From contig NC_088324.1 of assembly GCF_910592395.1 (NCBI RefSeq), positions 10,444,953-10,504,952 of the forward strand: a stretch of 60,000 nucleotides of DNA. The letters are read 5' to 3'. A model generated the notes under the pieces. That model had not been told where the DNA came from and did no database searches. It saw only the letters and a program-made list of their open reading frames with translations. This document shows, piece by piece, positions 1 through 12,166 of the stretch. Both the position numbers and the translations under genes were made by a program. The DNA comes from Lineus longissimus. Taxonomy: Eukaryota; Nemertea; Pilidiophora; Heteronemertea; Lineidae. Numbering within the stretch: position 1 is the stretch's first letter; each line of letters begins with the position of its first letter.

Positions 1-283
1 CCTAGCTAATCTAGCTCATTGTTTAGCCCGATAATCCCGCTAATTAGCATTCAGGGGCCTATGGTCCACGGCACCAAAAGTAATATGTTTCGCAATGTGA
101 GGATTGGGGTTTTTTTTAGGAAAGTAAGCCCCTCCACCCTAGACTCCCGAGGCATGCGCACTCCGTAGGCCTACGCCATAGTGGACCGGCCTCGTCCCGC
201 ACCCTTATAAGTTATAAGGAGATCCAATTAGGATGACGCAACCAATGGACTGTCCCGGGAGCCTATGCCCGACTCGACTAGAT

Positions 284-440
284 GCTCGAACCATTACATA
301 TGGGGCCACGTGCGCGTTCCAACTTTCTATCGGTGGGATTCGAACCAGCGCAAAAAGACCAAAGCAGTGTCGCCCACCGCCCCCGCCCCCGCGCTGAATA
401 TGTACCGGCTACCGCACCGAATCTTTTGTATCACGCTGTG
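284..440 (-). mobile_element. tRNA-like SINE remnant (possible)
   Basis: Read on the minus strand, 346-336 gives GGTTCGAATCC, a full match to the RNA polymerase III B box and tRNA T-loop. It is followed by CCACC, which can pair with the upstream GGTGG near 380. A second B-box-like GGTTCGAGC lies at 292-284. Upstream on the same strand is a GC-rich run of GGGGGC units and a GCGGTAGCC stretch that resembles a weak A box. No complete cloverleaf can be drawn, so a functional tRNA is unlikely. A decayed tRNA-derived SINE is the best reading; a chance match is possible. Confidence 0.35.
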
Positions 441-454
441 ATAAATATAGTTAA

Positions 455-477
455 AAATTCAAATTCAAATTCAAATT
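455..477. repeat. (AAATTC)n microsatellite
   Basis: About four head-to-tail copies of AAATTC, the last one ending in AAATTA. It lies about 15 bases beyond the SINE-like stretch and could be a simple-repeat junction of that element, but this is inference. Confidence 0.85.
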
Positions 478-1166
478 ATTTATTTGCACAACTATCACAA
501 GTACAGACAGTATGGCATATACATGCATGAATATTACAAAATAAAAGACTACATTAAATATAGTTCTTTCCGCATCCGCTAGATGGCTGAGATAAGTATT
601 TTACTGATGCCGCGTGATGCCGATGCTGTCCATGCTGTCATCTGTCGTAGAGGAATCGGAGATTGTCCGATTGTTTCCGATCATTACCGACAATGTGTGG
701 CCAGTGCCGGTGATGACTTTTGTCCTCTCCTAGACGGATATCTAAGATCTCAACTCTAATATGCTGTGACATTGTCATGTGTCCGGGAAGAACAGTAAAA
801 TCCGGGCTAGAATTCGAGGCTGAGGGAGGTAAGCCAATTTGGCCTGGCGCCCTTGCATTTGCCAGGCATGGGCACTGAGGCCAACAAGGAGAGCACTGAA
901 GCCATCTCGGACCTATTCCTGAGAGTACCAAAAGCCGCAGATAAAGGGAACAAGAAAATTTATTGAGAGTGTAGCGCAGCGGGGACATGCACGGGGATAT
1001 GTTACCATAGTTACACCCGCTCCTTGATGCCCGGGAGTGGCAATATAATGGTTTGTCTGGGTACGGTCAGGCGGCGTTCCTAGCCCTCGGATAATTGCGG
1101 CACTGACGGTTAGAATCTATGATGGAACAACATAGTCGTATTTAATATGGACTCATCATTGCCAGC

Positions 1167-1191
1167 GGGGGGGGGGGGGGGGGGGGGGGGG
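1167..1191. repeat. G25 homopolymer
   Basis: Twenty-five consecutive guanines, flanked by GCCAGC and TACACATC. Such a tract can form G-quadruplexes on this strand and i-motifs on the other, and its length is probably variable between individuals and error-prone in assembly. No gene is adjacent. Confidence 0.95.
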
Positions 1192-2791
1192 TACACATCA
1201 GTGTCCCGGTTTTGCCCGGCAAAGGAATCTTTTTGTCGAAGGCATCTTTTCTGATACGTCATGAGTTGTAAGTGCGAAGAAGATTCACTGCAACATTTTC
1301 GAGAAGTTTCCTGCCGCCTTCATAAGTCTCCAAGATTAGACAATCGCGGAGGATGAGCCATGAGACGACCATAAAAACTTACGCTGCTAATTAATTATTA
1401 GCGCACTTCAATTAAGTTAATGACTCTACGGTGTTAACTGTGACACTGCATTGATGACACTTGCCGCAAAAAAGAGGCTTCAGTGAAACATCCCCAACTA
1501 GGCGAAGATATGGACGAAGCTAAAGAGGAAGGCATGTTACCTTCGAATTGTCGGAGGGAACTCATTTGTAAAATAATGTATCTATAGTCTTCACTTGAGA
1601 TCTCATCTTTCAAACTATTTGTTTGACATCGAACCGTTAAAAACAACACAATATTTCAAATGATACCGGCACTTTTAGGGACAGAACTGTGCTGAGGCGT
1701 CACGCTGCGAACTTTGACGGCATCCTGCAGTGCGTTTTGTCACTCGGAAAGAAAAGAGGGCCGGAGTCAATGCCCCGGTAAACGGTACTAAAACGTCCCA
1801 CCCCTACTTCGTTCGAAGCCCACACTTAGCGGTCAAGAGACATTGTCCGACTCCCTTCATGATTATAACAGAACTGGGCGCAAGATGTCAGTATTCTTCA
1901 AGAGCATTGTCAACACAAAGTACCATTTTCCAGAATTGTTTTTAATTTTCAGCTGAATGGTTTTCCATTGAGGATGAGATATCGCGATAACCTGCATCGT
2001 CTGTTGGGAGCTAGCCGATAATTTCTTCACCGTCGCTGCACCCTGGGTTCCATATGTCCGCATTGTTTTCAAGCGGGGACCTTTATTTTTCCAGTAAGAA
2101 AATAATGGGCCTCCTAATGGAGTTACATATAAACATCCCTTAGCGCAGTTGGAGGCTGATCATCTGCAAATCCGATGTTTTGGAAGAATTAATTTTGTGA
2201 ATACCATTGACTGAGTCGACACATTCAATGTGAAGTCATGGCGGCGATAACAGTACCGCGCCAGTTTCAGTGAAATATGAAATTATATTCTATAAGAACC
2301 ATGAGCTAGGCAACAATTTCTTGCGACATAGACCAGGGCGACGTAAACTGTGTGTTATCCCAGATATTTTAATCAGATCCTTAGCTGCGTTGTCGAAACG
2401 TATCAAACAGCGATATCGGCACTAGTATATATACAATGTATATCTTGGCGAAACTTGGTAGGCTTTTTGGGATACTTTTCAGCGTTTCTCGAGCCAGTCG
2501 TGCCATCTTGCAAGCTAGCCTTGGATTATGGGCGTGGCTGACGACCGCCGTCCCCATCTTGAGTCCTTTCAGCCAAGCGTCTGACTTCAGACTGCTCCCA
2601 ATCAAATTAATATCCCGCGGCTTTTCACATGAAAAGAAAACAGAACCACCATGAGAATTTTCCGCTTTGGTTCCTCCGAAATATCTTCAACAGTCCAGAC
2701 ACAACCCTTCCTCGAACACCATGCGAGGCAGCACCTCAACAATGCCATGTTTTCCTTTGCTGTTGTTTTTCCCTTTCTCCCCGTGCGCGGG

Positions 2792-2808
2792 GCACGTGCG
2801 CACGTGAC
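2792..2808. promoter_or_regulatory. Double E-box in GC-rich patch
   Basis: GCACGTGCGCACGTGAC contains two CACGTG E-boxes sharing a CGCAC core, inside a locally GC-rich stretch (about 2770-2960) of an otherwise AT-rich flank. CACGTGAC is the classic USF/MITF/MYC-type site and GTGCGCAC is close to an NRF1 half-site. A plus-strand frame of 109 codons (2651-2980) spans the patch but resembles no protein I know and has no clear splice signals. A promoter is possible but unproven. Confidence 0.3.
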
Positions 2809-3885
2809 AATAGCAAACCTGTTCGCGGCCAACGGTCATCGTCTGGTTAGCTTTTGTGGTCAGTCAAGTGGAAGGGGCGGTCAAAGTATTGTCGCAGCGT
2901 CCGTGGGTTGTGTCCAGCAATGTCAGAGGTTAGTTGCCGTCGAGAGGGACCAACGTAATCGTCATTACCGGAATCATTAAAGCGACAAAATACCCTTCAC
3001 GGCGGAGTCAGAGATTAACGAAGTTTGTTGCTGGCCAGGGGTTCACCAAGCCTGTTCAATGGACAGCAACGGGCGAGAGATAACGTCAGAAGTCGTCGCC
3101 GGCGGTGTCAGGGGTTAGTTAAGACATTCAAAGCCTTTGTCGTGGTTTGGTTTTAGTTGTTGCTGACCAGGGAAGCCAGAGGCGTGGTCAGATGAGTCCA
3201 AGCGATAGACGATAATTACCTGTGTCGTTATAGCAGCAAATGGTGCGTTGTTACTTGTCTTTCTGTCACTGCGTACATCACCTGCTATGGGCAGATGAGA
3301 TCAGAAGGACACCAACATCGGAAAAATAAACTAAACTTTTGTGTCGAACAATCATCTAAATGCTTTTTACATTGGTTCATATTGGGAATTGGGAAATGCA
3401 AGTTGGCCAAAACTATGATACGACGGGAATTTCTACAAATTCCCCCGATTTTGTCCGCCCATGATGATCCCTTGCCGGGCCCCTCGTGATTTTGTCGGTG
3501 GCACCTTCGATATTTCCGATGATTACACGACTTAACCATCCAGACGTCACCGATTTTCGTTCTTGACCTTCGTGACCTGTTCGAAATAAGAAGCCGTAGA
3601 AAGAAAGATGAGGTCATTCCACGACAACTCGATTGCTATACAGATTGAAGTAGAGTGCTAATAGCCTATTGAAGGCTTCTTTGGCTGAGAAAAAGATAAG
3701 TCGGCTTTTTGACATCGCCCTTTGCGTAGGTTTCATATCAAAATAAAAAATGGTGCAGCAAAACAAAGAATCGACATTATGTTTTTAATTTCATTGTTAT
3801 AGCGTCATTTCATGCAGATCAACTTTATTTATTGTGTTATGTTAGTTCCTTATAACGGGCACACCCCATCTGTAATGGAACTTAA

Positions 3886-3902
3886 TCTAATTAATTTGCA
3901 TC
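3886..3902. promoter_or_regulatory. Homeodomain plus POU octamer composite
   Basis: TCTAATTAATTTGCATC joins a TAATTAAT homeodomain site to a perfect octamer ATTTGCAT (3894-3901). A TTAATTAGATTAG stretch follows about 60 bases on. Lhx3-class proteins are known to bind AT-rich TAAT cores and to cooperate with POU factors, so this could be a target or autoregulatory site. Octamers recur elsewhere in this AT-rich window, so chance is a serious alternative. Confidence 0.2.
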
Positions 3903-6900
3903 TGAATTGTAGGTTAATGACATTTCTTAAGCTGAGGGATTCTCTTAATTAGATTAGTCGCTTTAGTTGCACTTTCCATGCGCCCGTATTACATGTTATA
4001 CGGCACTATTGCGCTTCACGAGATTTTAATAGACAAATTTGTGCCACAATTAAGATGAGTTTTCGTCATGAAGAAAAAAATTATCAAATTATATCATTCC
4101 CTGGAGATCCAAAAGTAACGTTGGATTGGCATAAGCCGCCAATTTCTAAAAATCATGACTTTGTAAACAAAAACATGAGAAAATACGACTTTATTGAAAA
4201 TAAGATTTTTTTTCGTCATTGGTCAACAGCAGATTCAGTTTTGTTGTAAAGAACATGTACCGACTATGTTCAGATGGTCCCAAACATCTATGATTGATAA
4301 TGATGATACACCATTCAAGCAGTGTTAGGGTGAATAAGATTAATTCACCTTTAATACTGTATACAAATGATTTGTCAGCTTCTTTGTATTTGTATGTCCA
4401 ATCATGAATTCTTGATCTTGTGACAAAGCGAGGTACTTTTGTTTTCGGATCAAGGTTGCATCGTCAAAAGGACGAGAATCAGACCCCTTTGTCGGCCAAG
4501 GAGAAAAATAACGAAACGGGGTTGAGACATATCCTGTCGCAACGTTTTGGACATAATGGACTAAAACTAGAGCAGACTGGCTAATTCTCATAGGCTTGGT
4601 CTTTTCATTTGTAAGAAGAGGTGTCGGTCATGAATAGCTAATTGCGGATTGGAGTTTCGTGACCTGAGTGGTGCGAATAAAAGGGGTGCGGGGACTAAAT
4701 TCGAAGAGAATTAGAAGGAACCCATGAATAATATCAATACATTTATGCTATTGTATCATTCTTTCATCTATAGATGATAAATGTGTAAAAAATCGAGGAA
4801 CGAATCGCAATTATACGGATCTTTTCAAATGTTCGAATCAGCGGAAACAAATCGACACCAACTTCCTAAAATGGCCGCCACGAAATGGTAATGAATCGCA
4901 GACGATTTAACAAAGTTAGAAACTGAGGTTAAAGGTCAGAATATGATGAATTGAACGCTTGATTTTGTAGTTTTGACTTCGAGGTACACCTGTTATCACT
5001 TCGAGTCCCATATGTGATTCACTAGCGGTAGATAGCAACCCAGTATTTAAAAATATTGAAGTTGAACGGTTGATGTGCATTAGCGGGTTTGCCCGATTGA
5101 AAATTATTGGTGTATGAATCCACGTCTCGGAACTGGGTGTGGCTCTTGGCTGGTTTTGTGTCCGGTATTGTTAAAATGTTATGGCACGTTTACTAAGCAA
5201 GAGGGGCGGGACTGTCTGGGCGATATTAGCACGGGAGCCTGTCAACGCAAAGAAATAAATGACAACTTGTGAATGCCTTGTTCGCGTTCGGCAGATATTG
5301 CGAAAAACCCGAGAAGCGTGCCGTTTTTGTCAAAACGTGCAAAGTTGCTTTGTCCTAAAATTTTACAAAGTGCCGGAACATTGTCGACTATTGATAGAAC
5401 GTGATTTTAGTGAATAAATTATAGGTAATCATTTTCTTAAGGGAATTCTTTAACTTAAATTAATTTCTAACTCACGTCTGTCACAAATTTTCTGCAATAA
5501 CATTTTCGGCTATAAACTAGAAACTAATTCGTACCAGACCTCTTGGGCGTGTAGAAATAGAAAAAAAACCTCTCAAAGCTGCAACTGTTAATTTGCGCCC
5601 TTTAAATTATGTTGAAAAACATCAAATTGGCGCGTTCGAAATTCCAGACATTTGCTATTTAATTTTGATGTATTTCCTTGATCAAAGACCCTTCCTGCCC
5701 CAGCTGACACAAATATCATGCCCTTTTGTAATTTCACGATATATCACGGCGCCTCCCGTACTCAAAATGTCTTTAACCCTGCGTGTAATCCCTACCCCGA
5801 CCCACGCAGTTCAGCCCATCGAAGGCGCAGAAAAGGCAACACTAACATCTATTTTTCAAATGCCAACAAAGTGAATTTCATTTTCGACCAGGTCTGTTCC
5901 AACCCCTACAGACTGTCAAATAATTTTGAAAATATTATCTATTTTTCATGCTGGCCTTGTTGACCCTGCTGTTTCGAACAGTGTACGTGACCTTGTTCAA
6001 TGAGTTATGGACATGAATGTCCGCTTTTTGTTAAGTTTTTTGATGAAAAGAACCTTCAGAAAGCTGTACATGTATATTTGGCAGCCATATTGGATTAGAG
6101 GCAAAAACCAGGGGCGCCACGAGATGTTTTTGAATGAGTATGGTGTCAGGAGCACAAAACCATTGAGAAAACATTGAGTGGAAAAAATAAAAGCTTTCCT
6201 TGGCTTAGCCTCTTCTATTAGCAGAGCTTGGGTGAAGATAAGAATGGACATACTCCTGCAAGAGATGAACAACCAATGTGTACCATGATGTCCCCGGGTC
6301 ATAACCACTGAGAACAATGTCCGAGGCGGCATTCGCTAATCAAGTTTAACGAAGAGGATGAGCATGGCGTTGACCATCAGAGATACTGGGTCTATGGCAA
6401 ATCAAGCGAGAAATCTCATTAAGACAGACCATGCACCTGATCATATCTCGAGAGGCAATTCAAACAGTGTACTTAGTGAAAGGGGGACAATAGGCAGAAT
6501 CTAGAGGTTGAATTGGTAGTCTGCATTGTTTTCCACCTCAAGCGTGCAAAATCGCTTCCAAATCAATTAATAGCACATCAAAACGATAATTTCTTTAGAT
6601 ACCCAATACCCAATCCAATTAATAACTCCTCAATTAACAACACTTACTAAAATCAAATCTTTTTCTCCCTGGGATAAGCATTCTTAAACACCATCCCAAC
6701 TGTTCCAACATATGGCTTTACAAAACTGCATGCTGTAGGTATAATGAACAACCGAAATTAGCCAAATTTGCTCTAATCCGGGCTTCTCTGTCGGTGACGA
6801 ATCGGTCATTTTGACAGTATTCGAGGGTCTATCTAAAAAGCCCTTAGATTGTGAATGAGTCCAGGCTAGCGTTAACTGAGCACATGTAAATGGCACGATA

Positions 6901-8402
6901 GTGCAAAGTATCTTATTAAAAGTATTTGCGATCAGTTGGAACGGTAGCCTGGTCGGAGGCAATCATGATGTTTCCATTTGGAGTTCTCAAGAATTCTTTG
7001 GGATTTTGAGGCTTTAGGACTGTTTTTAACGCGATGTAAAACACAGGTAAGTCCGCATGGTCCGACATATGGACAACAAAAATTGCTGCCAATTTGAAAC
7101 AATCAGTTTCAGCTTACTCGGTTGGACAATATCAGGAAGAATACTAAGACGTATCAACTAGAATTGGCGAATTCGTCCGAACAGAGTGCACAGCAAACAG
7201 AATAAATCTTTTACCAAGTAATGATGGATAAAACTCAGTGCGGTCTAATTTACAAGGCGTCGTCTTAGAATAGGCAACCTGTTCGCATTTCGGACAATTC
7301 TTCTTGGAGCTGGACTGAGGAACACCGACCCAATGCAGGATCCTTGCGGGGCGTCCTCATTATCCCACCTCAGCTCTCACGGGCATCTGGTGGTGTCTTC
7401 CCCGCACAATAGCGAGGTGGGGCGGGAATCAAGATACAGGTGGACGGTTGTTACATTAGGTACATCTCGGATAGACTCGGAGTGAATGTTGCATACGATA
7501 CATAGTTTGCCTGGAACATTATGTTGATGATCGATGAAATGAGTTACTATTGTGTGAAATAGACAGAAAGCCAAAGCCGAGACATGACGTCTCGACCATC
7601 GGGCAATTTGGTGCGCCATTGCCGCCAATCCCTACTCTGTCCACGTTAAACATGTTGAAATGCATCGAATGACCATGTGCATGATATCAGCGTGAATTGA
7701 ATATTTGGAACCGGTATAGTGGTGCACTATGGAATATACATGTATATGCGCGTATTTCAAAGTTATTTCATCTTTACCACGTCCAGAGTGATGTCTGATC
7801 CACTCATCGATAGAAATAAGCGCAAGCTTACCGCTAGAGGCAACCACCATGATCGAAACCCAGAGAACAAAACCGAAAGATTTATCAAAAATGTATAACA
7901 GTGATCTAAGCAGTTAATGGGATTGGCATTACTGCCCCGAGATGGTGCGTCAGCAATTGGCGGAGTCGGGTTACGCTGTGTCAGCCCGCGCGGACCGTGA
8001 GCGCCGCGCAGGGACTCGGCGGACAGCGCTCTTACCTCTAGATCCCCTCAAGATCACGGGTGAAGACATGTGATCAGATGGAGGTCGTGATGACATGTAA
8101 CCGATATGTTATGACAATCAAATTCTCGAGGAAATTAATAACTCCCTTGCGCCGTCAAACACCTACAAATTTCCAATTCACGGTAACGCGAGATCTGCGC
8201 TTCGGAAATGCCACGTGCACGAACAGGTTAATCCAACTGCTTTCTACTCTCCTTTGGTCCGTTCTGCAGTTACTTGGCACTGAAGCAGTGTACTAGAAGT
8301 ATCATATACGCACAGTGACTACAGTCAACTGTATTGGAATGGTTGCTTTAATGGACCGCGGGTATTAAGCGAAGAAAAACAAAGGAAAGAGCAACATTAA
8401 AC

Positions 8403-8438
8403 AAGATGGCAAGTGCTGCGCACGCGCAACACGTGACC
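8403..8438 (+). promoter_or_regulatory. YY1 / NRF1 / E-box promoter-like cluster
   Basis: In 36 bases there is AAGATGGC (YY1 core) at 8403-8410, TGCGCACGCGCA (a 12-base NRF1 consensus) at 8417-8428 and CACGTGACC (USF-type E-box) at 8430-8438. These motifs typify TATA-less animal promoters, where YY1's AAGATGGC often overlaps the transcript start and first ATG. The ATG at 8406 has A at -3 and G at +4 and opens a 70-codon frame to 8618 with no family I recognise. No supporting downstream exons were found. Confidence 0.4.
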
Positions 8439-11144
8439 TGGTTGTTTTTATGTAAACAGATATGGCCGATTCCGGTGACCAGATTTGGCCATCAAGCTGC
8501 CAGAGGATTAAGTTTTCTTCGTCCCTCCCCGCAACTTCCCTCATGTCAGTACAAAGAACCTTACCAAAGTGAAAAGCGTGCAACAGAAAAAGTAGGATTC
8601 ATTTCATTTTTGCTTTAAGATTACTGATTCTTTGACGTCGTAATGATTGATATCGTCAACCACTCCCTTGCAAGACTGACTATATACCCTCCTACGCAGT
8701 GGTTCATAAAAGTTTATTTTTTCGTGAAGAAAGACTCGCATTTGAACCCCGCCACTGCTAGGAGTGTACTCTGATTATGTCATCTTAGGTAAAGGACTCC
8801 CCGACATATCAAAACTTAGTACTTCTTGTCCAAAGACAATATTTCAGCCCGGCATGGCTACGCAACCATAAAGTGACCAACAATTAAAACAAATTACAAG
8901 AACTGCGAAAAGTATTCGGGAGGAATCTTTAATATAGCATTAATTCTTATGGAATACACGAACGTACATGTACATGTACTTGCCCTTTCAGTGCGCGTGT
9001 CAAGACTCTGTGATATCATCAAACCAATCCAGACCTCCTTCAAATTCGTTATCAGTGTTGTCATCTTTTCTACGGATGGGTCACTGCCGTCTAGCAACAA
9101 CCATAATGCCCAAAGTCAAGATCCTATCCATCTCGCTCACCCGACCAGTTCCGGGGTGGGTAAAACGTGTGCAGTGTCTTTGAGATACGATCAGGACACG
9201 GTACTTACATGTAACTGGGTCCATGATATCAGTTGTACCATCTCCCGTCTGACCCAAACCCCCTGATGGCGGACGTATGTTTCGATGCTAATCTTCGAGG
9301 GGAAGAATGATAACTTGTAAGAATGATAACTCCGGCAACAACCAAGATTCCCAAGACGTCGGGATGTAGCCTTCATGTGTATTTTATTAGTTGTACATGT
9401 ATATATATTTACATGTGCAAGGCAAAACCCTTTAAAGGTTTTTCAAAGGCTCGAAATCCTTTATTTTCATGTATGAAAAAGCCTCGGTGGTGCCATTTCT
9501 GTCGCTTGGCTGTCGGAAATGTGAGGGCGGTTTTTTATAACCAACAGTATAAACCCTGTTTCAAATGTCAACACCCTGTTACCTCACTGAAGACAATAAT
9601 TCTGATTCTGGTGCTTTTGCATCAAATCAGCTTTTTTTAAAATGCTATTGAGAAAATGCGTCGTCTTTAAGTTATTTTTAATCCTGAAACACCTTAATTA
9701 CACGGTTTTAGCTGATGACAGGTCGCGCCTTTGATCTTGGGCGAGGCGCATCTCCAGGTTGATACATCACGTGCGGGGCTCCATCACGGAGAACTTTCAC
9801 GGCAATTGAGGGGAAATATTCACAGCTTACGTGTGGATTCTATCGAACACGAAAATAATTGAGGATAGGTTACTCTCTTGAGATGAAGGCGTCATTGTTG
9901 AAAACGACTCAATGGACTTTAACTGCGCATTTGTTGGTGAATTAAAGTCCAATGCTGGCGTTGATATTTGAGCAACATAACAACAAGAGACAAGATGCTT
10001 TGCTTTATTTGACTTATATTTGTATTCTTCTCTATGACTAGACTTGACACTGGAAATACAACTTTTCACACTTCAAAAATACACCCTTACGCATTATGTC
10101 ATGTATATGGACACAATAGTTTTATTTATCAAAAAATAGATATGAGTATTGTCATGTTACTAAACATTAAAGTAACAGTGTGACGCACAGAAGAACTTTC
10201 TGAAGTCTAATGCGAAGAGGGAATTAAGAATAAATCGGTGGGTTTTTATAATCAAAATATTTTACATAAACTTAGTAAAACAATGCGATAATTTGAAAAG
10301 GGAATGATGTGTATAAAGTGGCGCAGAGATCGAATATTAAACCAAGAGCAACAATGGCGCCGGTGTAGCAGTCTCAAATGTCCTCCTCTCCGGAAAGGTG
10401 TCCGTCCCTATTGTATGGTGATGGATTAAGATGGTTCTATAGGGACCTCAGAGATTAAAAGCACAGAATCCTTTGTCGACTGGAGTGTCCTGGGACAAGA
10501 GAAACTATTATGCTATCTCGAGTCGATGCTTGTGAAAAAAATTAACCTGAAAATAGTGCTTTTGAACATAATGTATGAAATTGAAGTTAAAAATCGAATG
10601 TTGTTTGCTCAGACTAAAAAGCCGATCAAAACACAAAAAAGTGTTCTTCTTCCTCTATGTAGACCCTTACTTCACGATATTCAGTCAGTATATAAATATT
10701 GAGCAACAGAAATTAAGAAATGCAGTAAATACGAAACAAATTTAAGTAGATACATAAACCTTGTAAACATTTATCAGTGGCAGTGAAATAGTGCACCCTT
10801 CACGGTATATAGGCATAGTGTTTCCTGATATAGATTTGCTAGCATACAGCGAGATATCTATATTTGGTCTTAAAATGCGACTAGAACTTCACGTTTGTTT
10901 ATGGTCTAAACAAGTCAAAACCTAAACGGGACCAAAATTATAGTTTTACCAAGAATTAATAAAGACTACTCTATATTTATTCTTGTTTCTACCAAACAAA
11001 TTATCTATGTGCGTTTACTATCTGCAAAATACCATTATATTATGCCCTGTTTGTATGTAAACATAAAATACCAGTATGTACAAAAATCAGAAATAAATAT
11101 TAAATACCATAAATAAGTGACTGAAACATATACATGTAAGAATA

Positions 11145-11150
11145 TTTATT
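11145..11150 (-). terminator. Canonical AATAAA, distal poly(A) signal candidate
   Basis: TTTATT on the plus strand reads AATAAA in the sense of lhx3/4, about 1.0 kb after the stop codon. It is the first canonical hexamer I found downstream. AATAAA occurs often by chance in AT-rich DNA, so its use is unproven. Confidence 0.25.
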
Positions 11151-12019
11151 GTACACCGTAAATAAGTGTGTTTCAAAGTGAAATCGTGAAATGCCTTGCA
11201 ATATGGTGGTTTAGCAATCGAATGATATCATTCTCTTTGCCAACATATATTTCAATTACACTATGTCGTCACAGGCGCGTGAAGAAACCAATATTAACGA
11301 AGCAACCGTGGCGATCGAACACCCAAATATCGTGAGATCTCACTGGGGGCGCGTGGATTTACCACAGGCCGAGTACGATCAAGTATGAAGTGCTTCATTG
11401 AAGAAACGTTGGCAGAAAAGCAATACTTATCCCTATCGTATCATTTTGATCGATAGACGGCGCTTGGAATACCATCCGAAAACCGAATCCGAAAATCGTG
11501 ATATTTTAAGTGCATGCCATTTTACATATATCGCTCCTGAGACAAAAAAAGCGTGCGCCACCAAACTTTCAAATTATGGAAATCAAAGCCCGATTGAGTG
11601 TATTTTTCATACAGTCGGACTTTAATAATTGAAATAAATTACAATATTTATATTGACAAATTAGTTTTCCTGTATAAGCGGTATAGTCATTCTATGTACA
11701 ATGTAGAATTATCTTTACAGCCTTTTTCATTGAAAATAAAATTTCATTGAAAGTTCAGCTTGTTTTTCGTATTGATCAACAAAACCAACGTTAGCCCTTT
11801 TTAATCTTTCGTTTCCTTACGTTTGCTGCTAATTTCTGAATTTTTATATGACGAAATCTTTTCTAATGCTGGCGGTGGGAACGTCCCCGCAGCTATAAAA
11901 ACCAAACCCACTGAACTCTGATGTAATTTCCACAAAAAAATGCAGCAGGTTGTAGACATCTCCCGACTACATCGACAAATTCGACAAAGTTATCAATACG
12001 AAAAACACCCTGATTACAA

Positions 12020-12025
12020 TTTAAT
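12020..12025 (-). terminator. ATTAAA, proximal poly(A) signal candidate
   Basis: TTTAAT on the plus strand reads ATTAAA, the commonest variant poly(A) signal, about 140 nt after the lhx3/4 stop. A second ATTAAA lies at 11800-11805. Without transcript ends I cannot choose between these and the distal AATAAA. Confidence 0.3.
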
Positions 12026-12062
12026 TCGGAGGAATTCTCCTTGGCAAGAATATTTGTGTGAA

Positions 12063-12115
12063 TGACCTTGAAGAAGGTCAAGGTCACTTATCATGACCTT
12101 GATAGGTCAAGGTCA
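12063..12115. repeat. Four TCAAGGTCA half-sites in two inverted pairs
   Basis: TGACCTTGA at 12063-12071 and 12094-12102, and TCAAGGTCA at 12078-12086 and 12107-12115, make two inverted pairs in 53 bases. TCAAGGTCA is the extended monomer site of ERR and NR5A (FTZ-F1/SF-1) nuclear receptors. The block lies 50-105 bases past the lhx3/4 stop codon, so it is probably in the 3' UTR, where the inverted pairs could also fold in RNA. It may be a remnant of a dispersed element or a regulatory site. Confidence 0.6.
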
Positions 12116-12166
12116 CAACGTGTGCGCACCATTAAAATGTCATGGAAATCTCGAGCATGGCTCGTA

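Larger units (their letters stand above)
1..12166. other. 3' flank of lhx3/4, no recognisable gene
   Basis: This 12-kb stretch lies downstream of the lhx3/4 stop codon. Short frames occur on both strands, but none shows a recognisable domain or a convincing exon with splice signals. What can be named is listed separately: a tRNA-like SINE remnant, an AAATTC microsatellite, a G25 tract, E-box and NRF1-type clusters near 2.8 and 8.4 kb, a homeodomain/octamer composite near 3.9 kb, and poly(A) signals and half-sites close to the gene end. The remainder, including 4-8 kb and 9-11 kb, is AT-rich sequence in which I see nothing specific. Confidence 0.6.

Noticed and set aside
336-420. Functional tRNA gene on the minus strand
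   Set aside because: Only the T-loop/B-box matches well; the D arm, anticodon arm and a full acceptor stem cannot be drawn.
2881-3120. Apparent 180-bp repeat (TGTCAGAGGTTAGTT and TGTCAGGGGTTAGTT)
   Set aside because: Similarity does not extend convincingly beyond the 15-base words, so a tandem repeat is not supported.
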